NCBI GenBank assembly: GCA_965215025.1
Contig: CBDCCV010000001.1
Coordinates: 1,178,001 to 1,242,000 of the forward strand
Direction of reading: 5' to 3'
DNA length: 64,000 nucleotides
From: CBDCCV01 sp965215025
GTDB taxonomy: Bacteria > Bacteroidota > Rhodothermia > Rhodothermales > Salinibacteraceae
The notes beneath the pieces are model-generated. The model saw only the letters and a program-made list of their open reading frames with translations, searched no databases and had not been told where the DNA came from. The first letter of the stretch is position 1. Every line of letters starts with the position of its first letter. A program made the position numbers and the translations under genes. This document shows, in pieces, positions 7,686 to 16,999 of this stretch.

Positions 7686-10600
7686 ATGAATCACCCGCTA
7701 CGCACGATCCTTTCCGCCGCGTTCATCAGTGCGCTGATCTTCGGCCTGCCGGCCTCGGATGTCCACGCCCAGCCAGTGGACTCGACGTTCTTCCAGTCCA
7801 TGAAGTACCGGATGATCGGGCCGTTTCGGGGCGGGCGCTCCACGGCGGTGACGGGCGTGCCCGATAAGTCCAACCACTACCTCATGGGCACCACCGGCGG
7901 CGGCGTCTGGCAGACAGCGGACGCCGGGCAGACGTGGCGGAACGTCTCGGACGGCCACTTCGGCGGGTCCATCGGCGCGGTGGACGTGGCGGAGGCCGAT
8001 CCGAGCGTGGTGTACGTGGGCACCGGCTCGGCGTGCATCCGCGGCAACACATCCACCGGGCGCGGGGCGTACAAGAGCATGGACGGCGGGCAGTCGTGGA
8101 CGTTCATCGGCCTCGAAGAGGCGGGGCAGATCGGGGACGTTCAGATCCATCCGAAGGACGCCAACCTCGTCTACGTGGCGGCGCTGGGGCATCCGTTCGG
8201 GAAGAACGAGGAGCGCGGCGTCTACCGCTCGAAGGACGGCGGCGACTCGTGGGAGAAGGTGCTCTTCCTGAGCGACTCGACGGGCGCCGTGGATCTGGCG
8301 ATGAACCCGCGCAATCCGCGCGTGATGTACGCGGCGATGTGGCGCGGCGAGCGCAAGCCGTGGGTGATCCTCTCCGGCTCCGAGGAGGGCGGCATCTACA
8401 AAACCACCGACGGCGGCGACACGTGGAAAAAGCTCGGCGGCGGCCTGCCCGAAGGTCTCGTCGGCAAATCCGCCGTGACCGTCTCGCCGGCTGATCCGAA
8501 CCGGGTGTGGGCCATCATCGAGGCGAAGGAGCCGAACGGCGGCGTCTACCGCTCCGACGACGCCGGGAAAAGCTGGACGCGCGTGAACCGCGACCGCGAC
8601 CTTCGGCAGCGCGCCTACTACTACATCCACATCAACGCCGACCCGCAGGACCCGAACACCGTCTACGTCCTCAACGTGGGGATGCATAAGTCGGTGGACG
8701 GCGGGAAGACGTTCGAGCGCATCGAGGTGCCACACGGCGACGTGCACGACCTCTGGATCAGGCCGGATGACCCGCAGCACATGGTCGTCGCCAACGACGG
8801 CGGCGGGCAGGTAAGCCTGAACGGCGGCCAGTCGTGGACGACGTACTACAACCAGCCCACCGCCGAGATGTACAGCGTGACGGTGGACAACGGCTTCCCG
8901 TACCGCGTCTACGGCCCGCAGCAGGACAACTCGACCATCAGCGTGCCGGCGTGGACCGAAGGCGGCGTCTCGCCGGAGCAGTTCTGGAGAGCTATTGGCG
9001 GGTGCGAGACGGGGCCGATTGCGCTCGACCCGGACGACCCCAGCGTCGTCTACGCCGGCTGCTACGGCGGCACGATCACGCGCCACGACGAGGAGACGAA
9101 CGCCACGCGCAACGTGATGGTCTACCCGCAGCTCCAACTCGGGCAGATCCCGAATCAGCTCAAGGAGCGCTTCCAGTGGGTCTCGCCGATTGTCGTCTCG
9201 CAGCACGATCCGCAGACGATCTACCACGCCTCGCAGCACGTCTTCCGCACACGCGACGACGGCCACTCGTGGGAGCGCATCAGCCCCGACCTTTCGACGA
9301 ACAACCCGATGCACCAAGAAGCCGGCGGCGGACCGATCACGAACGAGGCCACCGGCGTCGAGGTCTACGGCACCGTCTTCGCCCTGACCGAGTCGCCGCA
9401 CGACTCCAGCACGCTCTGGGCCGGCACCGATGATGGTCGGATGCACATCACCCAAAACGGCGGCGAAAGCTGGCAGGAGATCACGCCCGGACGGATGCCC
9501 AGAGGCGGCACGGTGAGCAAGATCGAGGTCAGCCCTCACACGGCGGGCACGGCCTACGCCGCCGTCTACCGCTACCGCGAGGACGACTTCTCGCCGTACA
9601 TCTTCAAGACCGAAGACCACGGCGGGTCGTGGACCTCGCTCACGGAGGGCGAAAACAGCATCCCCGACGATCACCCCGTCCGCGTCGTCCGCGAGGATGT
9701 GGAGCGCGAGGGCCTGCTCTACGCCGGCACCGAGTTCGGCCTGTTCGTCTCCTTCGACGACGGCGAAAGCTGGCAGCCGATGCAGCTCAACCTCCCCACC
9801 ACGCCCGTCACCGACCTGAAAGTCCACGGCAACGACCTCGTGGTGGCGACGCAGGGCCGCTCGTTCTGGATCATGGACGACCTCGCCCCGCTACGCCAGA
9901 TGACAGATGAAATCGCCGAGGCCGAGCGGCACCTCTTCGAGCCGAGCGCGGCGCACCTCGTCAGCCCGGCGGCGGGAGGCGACGGAACGTGGCCCGACGG
10001 CCCGCCCAACGGCGCGGTGATCCACTACTACTTCGCCGAGCGGCCCGACACCACCGTCACGCTCGAAATCTTGGACGAAGACGGCACTTTGCTGCGCACC
10101 TTCACGAGCGATTCCGCAAAAACTACCGGCCCTGAACCCAACGTCATGGCCGACATGGAGGCCGCCGAGCGCGAGCGCTTCGAGGCGCAGAAGGTCCACG
10201 CCGAGGTGGCCGAGGCCGAGCGCTTCGAGCAACAGCAGTTCGTCCAAGAGGAAGAAGGGCCGCTGCCGAAAAAAGCCGGCATGAACCAGTTCGTCTGGAA
10301 CCTGCGCCTGCCGGGCGTGGACATGGTAGACGGCGCCATCACGTGGGGCTTCACCGGCGGCGCGAAGGTCGTCCCCGGCCGCTACCAGATCCGCCTCACC
10401 GCCGACGGACAGACGATGACGCAGCCCCTCGTTGTCGAGAAAGACCCGCGCCTCGACGACGTATCGCAGGAGGACTTGGAGGAGCAGTTCGCGCTGGCGA
10501 CCGACATCGCCTCGACGCTCGGCGACGTGCACGAGGCCATCCGCCGGATTCGCAGCACGCGCTCGCAGGTCCTTGCCGTCGCTACCTTCGCTGAGGAAAT

Positions 10601-10946
10601 GGGCCGCTCGACGGACCTCATCCCTCGCGCCGACTCGGTAGCCGAGGCGCTCACGGCCGTCGAAGAGGACCTCATCCAGCGGCGCGCCGAGAGCTTCCAA
10701 GACGTAATCAACTACTCGCCGCAGCTCGACAACCAGTTCGCGTACCTGTACGGCTTCGTCGCCGGCCCGGACGGCCGCCCCACCGACGGCGCCCGCCAGC
10801 GCTACGAGGACCTGCAACAGGAGTGGAACGCCGTGCAGCAGCGCCTCGAAACCGTGATGCAGGAGGACGTGGCTGCCTTCAACGCCGCCGTCGAGGAGTT
10901 GGACCTGCCGCCCGTGCCGGCTGCCACGTCGGCGGCGGGGCGGTGA
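7686..10946 (+). CDS. Exported VPS10/Asp-box beta-propeller protein
   Basis: A 1086-residue secreted or periplasmic protein with a signal peptide (residues 1-29, ending ..SDVHA-QP). The first 750 residues contain about eleven Asp-box motifs of the form S/T-x-D-x-G-x-S/T-W, e.g. 'TADAGQTW', 'SMDGGQSW', 'SKDGGDSW', 'TTDGGDTW' and 'SFDDGESW'. These are typical of sortilin/VPS10-like and BNR beta-propellers. After about residue 780 there is a FlgD-like beta domain, a charged helical region and a C-terminal domain. This family is abundant in Rhodothermota and often labelled 'glycosyl hydrolase', but no sialidase or glycosidase catalytic set is evident. Its function is unknown; protein binding or sorting at the cell surface is plausible. 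Confidence 0.82.
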   Translation: MNHPLRTILSAAFISALIFGLPASDVHAQPVDSTFFQSMKYRMIGPFRGGRSTAVTGVPDKSNHYLMGTTGGGVWQTADAGQTWRNVSDGHFGGSIGAVDVAEADPSVVYVGTGSACIRGNTSTGRGAYKSMDGGQSWTFIGLEEAGQIGDVQIHPKDANLVYVAALGHPFGKNEERGVYRSKDGGDSWEKVLFLSDSTGAVDLAMNPRNPRVMYAAMWRGERKPWVILSGSEEGGIYKTTDGGDTWKKLGGGLPEGLVGKSAVTVSPADPNRVWAIIEAKEPNGGVYRSDDAGKSWTRVNRDRDLRQRAYYYIHINADPQDPNTVYVLNVGMHKSVDGGKTFERIEVPHGDVHDLWIRPDDPQHMVVANDGGGQVSLNGGQSWTTYYNQPTAEMYSVTVDNGFPYRVYGPQQDNSTISVPAWTEGGVSPEQFWRAIGGCETGPIALDPDDPSVVYAGCYGGTITRHDEETNATRNVMVYPQLQLGQIPNQLKERFQWVSPIVVSQHDPQTIYHASQHVFRTRDDGHSWERISPDLSTNNPMHQEAGGGPITNEATGVEVYGTVFALTESPHDSSTLWAGTDDGRMHITQNGGESWQEITPGRMPRGGTVSKIEVSPHTAGTAYAAVYRYREDDFSPYIFKTEDHGGSWTSLTEGENSIPDDHPVRVVREDVEREGLLYAGTEFGLFVSFDDGESWQPMQLNLPTTPVTDLKVHGNDLVVATQGRSFWIMDDLAPLRQMTDEIAEAERHLFEPSAAHLVSPAAGGDGTWPDGPPNGAVIHYYFAERPDTTVTLEILDEDGTLLRTFTSDSAKTTGPEPNVMADMEAAERERFEAQKVHAEVAEAERFEQQQFVQEEEGPLPKKAGMNQFVWNLRLPGVDMVDGAITWGFTGGAKVVPGRYQIRLTADGQTMTQPLVVEKDPRLDDVSQEDLEEQFALATDIASTLGDVHEAIRRIRSTRSQVLAVATFAEEMGRSTDLIPRADSVAEALTAVEEDLIQRRAESFQDVINYSPQLDNQFAYLYGFVAGPDGRPTDGARQRYEDLQQEWNAVQQRLETVMQEDVAAFNAAVEELDLPPVPAATSAAGR

Positions 10947-11017
10947 GCGGGACGGAAACTGCGCCGCGCGCCGCGCCGTTTCCGCACGGACTGCAAATCA
11001 ATGCCGAGTACCCGAGA

Positions 11018-11236
11018 ATGACGCAACTCCTTGAAAAAGCCTTCGCCGAGGCATCCGAGCTTCCTGAAGAAGAGCAAGACGCCTTGGCTGCTTTCGTGCT
11101 CGCCGAGCTTGAGGCCGAGCGGCGGTGGACGAAAGCCTTTGAAGACTCCCAGGACGAACTGGCTCGGCTCGGACGCGAGGCGCTGGCGAAGCACCGCGCC
11201 GGGAAAACGAAGCGGCTCGATCCAGACACGCTGTGA
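11018..11236 (+). CDS. Antitoxin of a ParE/RelE-like toxin-antitoxin pair
   Basis: A 72-residue acidic, helical protein. It reads like the small 'addiction module' antitoxins that precede ParE-like toxins: an N-terminal helix 'LPEEEQDALAAFVLAELEAE' followed by a Trp/Lys-rich linker and a C-terminal basic tail 'KHRAGKTKRL' that probably wraps the toxin. The ATG at 11018 is chosen because the next gene overlaps its stop by four bases (GTGA), the coupling usual for such pairs. It should neutralise the 11233-11502 product and repress its own operon. Identification rests on size, composition and pairing. Confidence 0.72.
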   Translation: MTQLLEKAFAEASELPEEEQDALAAFVLAELEAERRWTKAFEDSQDELARLGREALAKHRAGKTKRLDPDTL

Positions 11237-11502
11237 CTTCCCACACGGAAGACCGCTTCTGGAAAGCGTACGCCCGCCTGGACAAGCAAACGCAAGAAAG
11301 AGCACGCCAGGCGTACCGGCTCTTCGAGGAGAACCCGCACCATCCGAGCCTGCACTTTAAGAAGGTTCACGCTACCGAGCCGATCTACTCCGCGCGGGTG
11401 AGCCTGGACTACCGCGCGGTGGGCATCCGGGACGGGGAAGAAATCGTCTGGTTCTGGATCGGGCCGCATGACGAACATGAGTGGCTCATTGGTCAGATGT
11501 GA
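11233..11502 (+). CDS. ParE/RelE-superfamily toxin
   Basis: An 89-residue basic protein starting at GTG 11233 inside the antitoxin stop (GTGA). The tail 'SARVSLDYRAVGIRDGEEIVWFWIGPHDEHEWL' is the beta-sheet core pattern of ParE/RelE-like toxins (R-V-x-x-x-Y-R-A then I-x-W-x-x-I-G-x-H-D/E-x-Y). The N-terminal helix 'AYRLFEENPHHPSLHFKK' matches the usual 'NP.HPSL..K' turn. The target (gyrase or ribosome-bound mRNA) cannot be told from sequence. It is followed closely by the TonB receptor gene, with which the pair has no obvious link. Confidence 0.78.
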   Translation: MTSHTEDRFWKAYARLDKQTQERARQAYRLFEENPHHPSLHFKKVHATEPIYSARVSLDYRAVGIRDGEEIVWFWIGPHDEHEWLIGQM

Positions 11503-11572
11503 AGCGCGGCGTTGCAAGCCTTACCTTCTCCAGCACGCTTCGACTGCATCTCTACAAATCGCTTCGTTTGCT

Positions 11573-13834
11573 GTGCATCTCGCATCACACCTCGTCTTTT
11601 TTCTCATCACCGCAGCGTTCACGTTTGCAGGAAGCAGCGAGGTCCGCGCGCAGGACACGGGCGCCGTCGTGGGCCGCGTGCTTGACGCGGCGGACTCGAC
11701 CTCGCTGCCGGGCGTGAACGTGGTGGCGCGGCAGAATGGCGCGGTGCGCGGCGGCGCGAGCACGGATGCCGAGGGGCGCTTCCGCATCGAAGGGCTGCCG
11801 CCGGGCGCGTACCGCGTCGAGGCCAGCGCCGTGGGCTTTGCGCCAGAAGCGCGGCGCGTGGACGTGGCGGCGGGGCAATCCGTCGAGGCGATGTTCAGAC
11901 TGGAGGCGGCGGCGTACGACCTCTCGGAGATCGTCGTGCGGGCCGAGCGCGAGAGCGTGGCGCCCTCGACGGTGCAGCGCGTCGAGCCGGCGGCGCTCAG
12001 GCAAGAGGACGCCGCCGCCGTGGCCGAGGTGATGCGCCTCGTCCCCGCCGCGCACGTGCAGACGAACTCGCGCGGCGAAACGCTCGTCTACCTCCGCAGC
12101 GCGGGCGAGCGGCAGACAGCGCTCTTCTTCAACGGCGCTTTGCTGAACGTGCCCTGGGACAACCGCGTGGACCTCGGCCTTTTGCCCGCCGGCGCCATCG
12201 GCGGGATGACGGTGGCGAAGGGCGTGCCCTCGGTGCTCTACGGGACGAACGTCCTGGGCGGCGCCGTCAACGCCACCTCGCGCGCGCTCGACGCCGACGG
12301 GCAGCGCACCGAAGTGTCCGGCTCCCTCGGTGCGCCGGAGGCCGGGCGGGCGCAGCTGACGCACCTCGGCCGACGCGGCGCATGGAGCTACACGGCCTCG
12401 GCCGGGTACGCGGCGCAGGACGGCGCGGCGCTTCCGCGCGGGGCGGATCTGCCCTTTAGCCAGCGGAGCAGCGACCTCCGCACGAACACGGACCGCCGCA
12501 TCGCCCACGCCTTTGCCGAGGGGCGCTATGCCTTCGAGGGCGGCGCGCGCATCGGCATATCGGCGCTCCACATCGACAGCGAGCAGGGCGTGGCGCCGCA
12601 GAGCAACCGCGACCCCGCCGTCCGAAGCGTGCGCTTCTGGCGCTACCCCGTCTGGCGCCGCTCCATGCTCATCGTGAGCGGCACGGCGCCTCTCGGCGCG
12701 GCGCGGCTGCGCGGGGCCGTCTGGGGCAGCCGCTTTGCGCAGGACATCGCGCAGTACCGCTCCGCCGCCTACGATCTTTTAGAAGAAGAGCAGCACGACG
12801 AGAACTACACGCTTGGCACGCGGCTCGTCTTCCGGCAGCCGCTTGGTCCTGGCGCGCTGCAATTCGCCGTGAACGCGCTCACGAGCCGTCACGACCAGCA
12901 GAACGTGGACTTCGGCGAGGGCGGGGAGCGGCTCCCGTTCGACTCGACGGGCGCGCCGTACCCGACGGAGACGTACCGCCAAAGCCTCTTCAGTCTCGGC
13001 GCCGAGTACGATGCGCCTTTGACTGAGCGCCTCACGGCCACCGTCGGCGCGAGCTTCGACGGCATGGCCATCCCCGAGACGGCGGGCAAGCCCGAGCGCG
13101 ATCCGTTCTACGCTTACGGCCTCACCTCCGGCCTCGTCTACCGACTCAGCGAGCGCGTTTCGCTCAAGGGCGCGGCCGGGCGCAAGGTGCGCTTCCCGAC
13201 GATGCGCGAACTCTACGGCGCGGCCCTCGGCCGGTTCGTGGTCAACCCCGGCCTCCGCCCCGAGAGCGCGCTCCTGGCCGAAACGGGCGTCGTCTTCTCC
13301 GGCACGCGCTTCGCCGGCGAGGCGACGGTTTTCCTCAACCGCACCTACGACACGATCTCGACAGAAGACCTGCCTGACGGGCGCGAGCGGCGCATCAACC
13401 TGCGCGGGAGCCGCGTCGCAGGCGTCGAGGTGGCCGGCGAGGCGCGGCCCATCGAGCGGATCACCGCGCGCGGGCACCTGACGTGGATGCACGGGCGCGG
13501 CTTCCGCGAGGAGGGCACGCGCCGATTGGATGAGAAGCCGGCGTGGCTCGGCACGCTCACGCTCTCCTACGACGCGCCGGGCGGCGTCTCGGCGCTCGTG
13601 CAGCCCGTGTACACGCGTGGCGCCTACGCGCTCGAAGGCGGCGAGTTCGTCGAGCTGCCGGCCTCGCTCATCCTCAACGCGCGGATCGGGTACGATCTCA
13701 CATCCGCGCGCCAGCCCTTCGCCGCCGAGCTGTTCGCCCGCGCCGACAACCTCACCGACGCCGTCCGCCTGGCGCAGCCCGGCCTGCCGGCGCCCGGCCG
13801 CGAACTCCGCGCCGGCCTCACGGTGACGTTCTGA
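11573..13834 (+). CDS. TonB-dependent outer-membrane receptor
   Basis: An outer-membrane transporter with an exported N-terminal carboxypeptidase-like domain ('GAVVGRVLDAADSTSLPGVN' to 'GVNVVARQNG'), then the plug domain ('SEIVVRAERE', 'LYGTNVLGGAVNA') and a 22-strand-type barrel ending in '..GLTVTF' with the terminal Phe required by BAM. The start is uncertain. A GTG at 11573 gives a short classic signal peptide (HLASHLVFFLITAAFTFAGSSEVRAQ); in-frame ATGs at 11468 and 11477 overlap the toxin gene and would put an unlikely 35-residue leader before it. The substrate is unknown: no iron or B12 regulatory site is seen, and no uptake genes are adjacent. It converges with the RNA methyltransferase gene. 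Confidence 0.88.
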   Translation: MHLASHLVFFLITAAFTFAGSSEVRAQDTGAVVGRVLDAADSTSLPGVNVVARQNGAVRGGASTDAEGRFRIEGLPPGAYRVEASAVGFAPEARRVDVAAGQSVEAMFRLEAAAYDLSEIVVRAERESVAPSTVQRVEPAALRQEDAAAVAEVMRLVPAAHVQTNSRGETLVYLRSAGERQTALFFNGALLNVPWDNRVDLGLLPAGAIGGMTVAKGVPSVLYGTNVLGGAVNATSRALDADGQRTEVSGSLGAPEAGRAQLTHLGRRGAWSYTASAGYAAQDGAALPRGADLPFSQRSSDLRTNTDRRIAHAFAEGRYAFEGGARIGISALHIDSEQGVAPQSNRDPAVRSVRFWRYPVWRRSMLIVSGTAPLGAARLRGAVWGSRFAQDIAQYRSAAYDLLEEEQHDENYTLGTRLVFRQPLGPGALQFAVNALTSRHDQQNVDFGEGGERLPFDSTGAPYPTETYRQSLFSLGAEYDAPLTERLTATVGASFDGMAIPETAGKPERDPFYAYGLTSGLVYRLSERVSLKGAAGRKVRFPTMRELYGAALGRFVVNPGLRPESALLAETGVVFSGTRFAGEATVFLNRTYDTISTEDLPDGRERRINLRGSRVAGVEVAGEARPIERITARGHLTWMHGRGFREEGTRRLDEKPAWLGTLTLSYDAPGGVSALVQPVYTRGAYALEGGEFVELPASLILNARIGYDLTSARQPFAAELFARADNLTDAVRLAQPGLPAPGRELRAGLTVTF

Positions 13835-13922
13835 CGGCAGCCGTGCCTGCGGTTGCGACGACGGACGAATGACGACCACAGAACGCGCACGCCTCCTATC
13901 GCCCGTCGTCCTCAACAGCCGC

Positions 13923-15065
13923 TCAGTACATCTCGTACTTGCACAAGCGCCCTTCGAGCGCGCCATTGACCAGCGGGTTCTTGAACGAGGTGCGCAGGCC
14001 GATCTTCTTGATGTACTCCCGCTCGCCGAAGTAGATGTACGCCGTCGAGCCGGTGCACCGCTGCTTGAGGAAATCGCCGAGTTCGCGGTAGAAGCGGTTC
14101 AGGTCCCGGCCCTTCCCCATGCGGATGCCGTAGGGCGGGTTGCACACGATGGTGGCGTTTTCGATGGGCGGGAGCGCGCGGAAGTCTTTTGCGCTCCACG
14201 CGATGCGCTCGCCGTAGGGCAGGTTTGCGGCGTTGGCCTGCGCCGTGCGGACGGCCTCGGCGGAGCGGTCGTTGCCGTGAAGAAGGCCCTCGGGCACGGG
14301 GCGGATGGCGGCGTCGGCCTCCGCGCGGACGCGCTGCCACGTGGCGGCGTCGTAGTCCGGCGCCCGCTCGAAGCCGAAGCGCTTTTGCAGGTGGCCCGCC
14401 GGGATGCGGCAGCCATGCATCAAGGCCTCGGTGAGGAGCGTGCCGGAGCCGCACATCAGGTCGTAGAGCGGGCGCTCGGCCTCCCACCCGCTCCAGCGGA
14501 TGCAGGCGGCGGCCACGGTTTCCTGCATGGGCGCCGTCTCGCCGGTTGCTTCGCGGTAGCCGCGCCGGTGCAGCGAGCCGCCCGAGGTGTCCAGGCTGAT
14601 CACGGCGCGGTTGTTCTGGATGTAGAGGCTCAGCCACACGTCCGGATCGCGCGTGTCCACGTCCGGGCGCGTGCCGGTGCGCTCGCGGAAGCGGTCCACG
14701 ACGGCGTCCTTGAGCCTGAGCGCGGCGTACTTCGAGTGGTCGATGTGGCTGTGAGCCACGTTGGCAAAGACGGCGAACGACCCTTCCGGCGTCAGAAAAT
14801 CCTCCCACGCGATGCCCTGCGCGGTGGAATAAAGGTAGCGGTCGCTGTGGCAGTCGAAGGTGAGGAGCGGCGCCAGAACGCGCGTGACGAGGCGGCTCTG
14901 GTAGTTGATGCGGTAAAGCGCCGCCTGATCGGCGGTGAAGTAGAGGCCACGGTAGGCCGTCTCGACCTCGGTGGCGCCAAGCGACCGAAGCTCCTCGGCG
15001 CCGGTGTCTTCGAGGTGGTGCGCGATCTGCGCGAAGTAGCGGCCGTGCTGCTGGTATTCGTACAT
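13923..15065 (-). CDS. THUMP-domain class I RNA methyltransferase (RlmL N-domain/YpsC-like)
   Basis: A 380-residue SAM-dependent enzyme, probably methylating N2 of a guanosine in 23S rRNA. An N-terminal ferredoxin-like/THUMP region (residues 1-160, 'GAEELRSLGATEVETAYRGL') is followed by the Rossmann methyltransferase domain. Motif I lies in 'PLYDLMCGSGTLLTEAL' and the catalytic motif IV in 'IVCNPPYGIRMGKG', the N-P-P-Y signature of exocyclic amine methylation. Architecture and length match E. coli RlmL's N-terminal half and YpsC. It stands alone, convergent with the TonB receptor. Confidence 0.87.
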   Translation of the reverse strand: MYEYQQHGRYFAQIAHHLEDTGAEELRSLGATEVETAYRGLYFTADQAALYRINYQSRLVTRVLAPLLTFDCHSDRYLYSTAQGIAWEDFLTPEGSFAVFANVAHSHIDHSKYAALRLKDAVVDRFRERTGTRPDVDTRDPDVWLSLYIQNNRAVISLDTSGGSLHRRGYREATGETAPMQETVAAACIRWSGWEAERPLYDLMCGSGTLLTEALMHGCRIPAGHLQKRFGFERAPDYDAATWQRVRAEADAAIRPVPEGLLHGNDRSAEAVRTAQANAANLPYGERIAWSAKDFRALPPIENATIVCNPPYGIRMGKGRDLNRFYRELGDFLKQRCTGSTAYIYFGEREYIKKIGLRTSFKNPLVNGALEGRLCKYEMY

Positions 15066-15161
15066 GCGGAAAGGGCGCGGGTGGGGCAGGTTTCACATGG
15101 AAAGAGCGTGGCGCACGATCTCAACTCAAGTTTTGATGGGTGGCATCGCATCCGCTTTCCG

Positions 15162-15242
15162 GTCATCCTGAGCGTGAGTGAAGGATCTCCCCCGTCCCGA
15201 TGTTTTCCAGCGTAGGAGATCCTTCACTGTGTTCAGGATGAC
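15162..15242. repeat. Intergenic inverted-repeat element (family C, GTCATCCTGAGC type)
   Basis: The left arm 'gtcatcctgagcgtgagtga' continues 'aggatctcc' (15162-15190); the right arm is 'ggagatccttcactgtgttc' plus 'aggatgac' (15215-15242). The two arms pair over about 28 bases with few mismatches around a 24-base loop. The end words (gtcatcctgag...aaggatct) are familiar from dispersed intergenic repeats in several unrelated phyla. It lies between the start of the methyltransferase gene and the end of pncB, both on the minus strand. Confidence 0.8.
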
Positions 15243-15281
15243 TAGTTGGATGGGTTGTGGCTCGGGTCATCGGAGGTCCGT

Positions 15282-16676
15282 CTACCGCTCACCGCGCTGC
15301 TCGGCCAGGCCTATCCGCTCTTGGAGCCGAGTGCGCGTGCGGTCGAGCTTTTCTTGGAGCGCATCCGAGAGGCGGACCTCGTAAGCCGGATCGGCGTCAT
15401 CGAGCGCGCGGAGGCGGGCGGGGAGCTTTGCGACGGAGGCCTCGGCGTGGGCGCGGGCGTCTTCGAGGCTGGCGCGCCCGGCCTCGGTGCGCTCGCCGTT
15501 TTTCATCACAAGCTGGAGGAGGGGCGTGGCGTCCTCCGGCGCGGTCTCCTCGGCGGTGGCGATTTGGTCGTGGGTGGCCTCGCCGTCCTCAAAAAAACGG
15601 TAGACCTGCTTGCGGCCAGGGAGGTTGGACTTTTCGGAGGAGAGCTTCATGCGCGGTGTGCCGGCGTAGCCGCACAGCTTGTAGGCGCTGTCGAGGTAGG
15701 GCTGATCGGCCATCGTGCCCATCTGCGTGCCCACGCCGAAGCCGTCGATAGGCGCACCGCTTTCGAGCAGATCGGCGATGGCGTGCTCGTCGAGGCTGCC
15801 CGAGGCGAAGAGGTTGACATCCTCGAGGCCGGCGTCGTTGAGGAGGCGGCGCGCGTCTTTGGCGAGCGCGGCGAGGTCGCCCGAGTCGAGGCGCACGGCG
15901 CCGACGTTGAAGGCCTCGCCCATCTCCTCAGCCAGCGCGATCACCTTGCGGATGCCGCTTAGCGTGTCGTAGGTGTCCACCAGGAGCGTGGTGCCGGGGT
16001 AGAGGCGGGCAAAGCGGCGGAAGGCGTCTATCTCGTCGTCGTGCGCCTCGACGTAGGAGTGCGCCATCGTGCCGGTCGTGCCAAGGCCGTAGCGGTAGCC
16101 GGCCAGGACGTTCGAGGTGGCCCCCACGCCGGCGATGTGCATGGCGCGCGCGCCCACGAGCGCGGCGTCGGTGCCGTGCATCCGCCGCGCGCCGAAGTCG
16201 GCCACCGTGCGCCCCTCGGCAGCGTGGACGACGCGGCTGGCTTTCGAGGCGAGGCCCGTCTGAAACGTGATCTGGTTCAGGAGAAACGTCTCGACCAGCT
16301 GCGCCTCGCCGATGGGGGCAACGACTTCGAGGATCGGCTCGTCAGGAAAAACGGGCGTGCCTTCGGGGAGGGCGTAGACGTCGCCCGTGAAGCAGAAGTC
16401 GGCGAGGTAATCCGCAAAGGCGCGGTCGAACTCGTCGAGCGTGGTGAGGTAGTCGAGCGCCTCGTCGGTAAAGCGGAGCGTTTCGAGGTAGGCCAGCGCC
16501 GTGTCCAGACCGCAGGCCAGGAGGTAGTTGCGCCCTTTGAGCTTCCGCACGAAGAGGTCGAAAGTCGCCTCCGCGTTCATCTCCTCGCGCCAGTACGCTT
16601 GGAGCATGGTAAGCTGGTAGAGGTCAGTAAAGAGCGCGGCATGGGCGGGGAGGCCGTCGGCGGAGCGGATGCGCAT
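15282..16676 (-). CDS. pncB: Nicotinate phosphoribosyltransferase
   Basis: The enzyme makes nicotinate mononucleotide from nicotinate and PRPP with ATP hydrolysis, the NAD salvage (Preiss-Handler) entry. Family blocks are present in order: 'LFTDLYQLTMLQAYW' (residues 16-30), 'FDLFVRKLKGRNYLLACGL', 'GARRMHGTDAAL' with the phosphorylatable His region, and the PRPP/phosphate-binding 'VRLDSGDLAALAK' and 'GFGVGTQMGT'. The length of about 464 residues is normal. The start is taken at ATG 16676 (MRIRSADG); an upstream in-frame ATG adds 13 residues without support. It is divergent from the PAQR-type gene. Confidence 0.94.
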   Translation of the reverse strand: MRIRSADGLPAHAALFTDLYQLTMLQAYWREEMNAEATFDLFVRKLKGRNYLLACGLDTALAYLETLRFTDEALDYLTTLDEFDRAFADYLADFCFTGDVYALPEGTPVFPDEPILEVVAPIGEAQLVETFLLNQITFQTGLASKASRVVHAAEGRTVADFGARRMHGTDAALVGARAMHIAGVGATSNVLAGYRYGLGTTGTMAHSYVEAHDDEIDAFRRFARLYPGTTLLVDTYDTLSGIRKVIALAEEMGEAFNVGAVRLDSGDLAALAKDARRLLNDAGLEDVNLFASGSLDEHAIADLLESGAPIDGFGVGTQMGTMADQPYLDSAYKLCGYAGTPRMKLSSEKSNLPGRKQVYRFFEDGEATHDQIATAEETAPEDATPLLQLVMKNGERTEAGRASLEDARAHAEASVAKLPARLRALDDADPAYEVRLSDALQEKLDRTRTRLQERIGLAEQRGER

Positions 16677-16999
16677 GGCGTGCGTTCGGGAGAAAAAATG
16701 CGGCGATCTTGGCAAAAGCCGGACGCGGGCGACACAAAAAGCGCGTTGTGCTGTAAGGTAATTTGTAACCGGCCGTTACGCTTCCGCCCCTTGCCCTCCT
16801 TGTAGAGCACTGCCCTTCTTGCGGAGAAAACGAGGAGCGGGCGGCAGAAACTCCTTTCGCACAGAGAGGTGGCGCAGGTGGCAACGACCGGAGGCCGTCC
16901 GGTACGCGGTTTGTCCAATGTGTTTGTGCCCCGTTCGAGACCGCGCGCCTACGCAGAAGAGGCGCGCGAACGTTTGTGAATGTAAGCTACTCCGTCGTC
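16677..16999. other. Divergent intergenic region, 323 bases, no gene seen
   Basis: The region separates pncB (minus) from the hemolysin III gene (plus) and must hold both promoters. A run 'taaggtaatttgtaac' near 16756-16771 is the only AT-rich, -7-like stretch. No TTG stands at the right distance for a Bacteroidota promoter on the plus strand, so no promoter is called. No RNA structure or repeat is evident. Confidence 0.4.

Noticed and set aside
7698..9827. A 709-codon frame on the minus strand
   Set aside because: Antisense to the Asp-box protein; Arg/Ala/His-rich without domains.
13912..15096. Second minus-strand frame over the RNA methyltransferase
   Set aside because: The other frame (13923-15065) carries the THUMP-like region and NPPY motif; this one is Arg/Pro-rich with no motifs.
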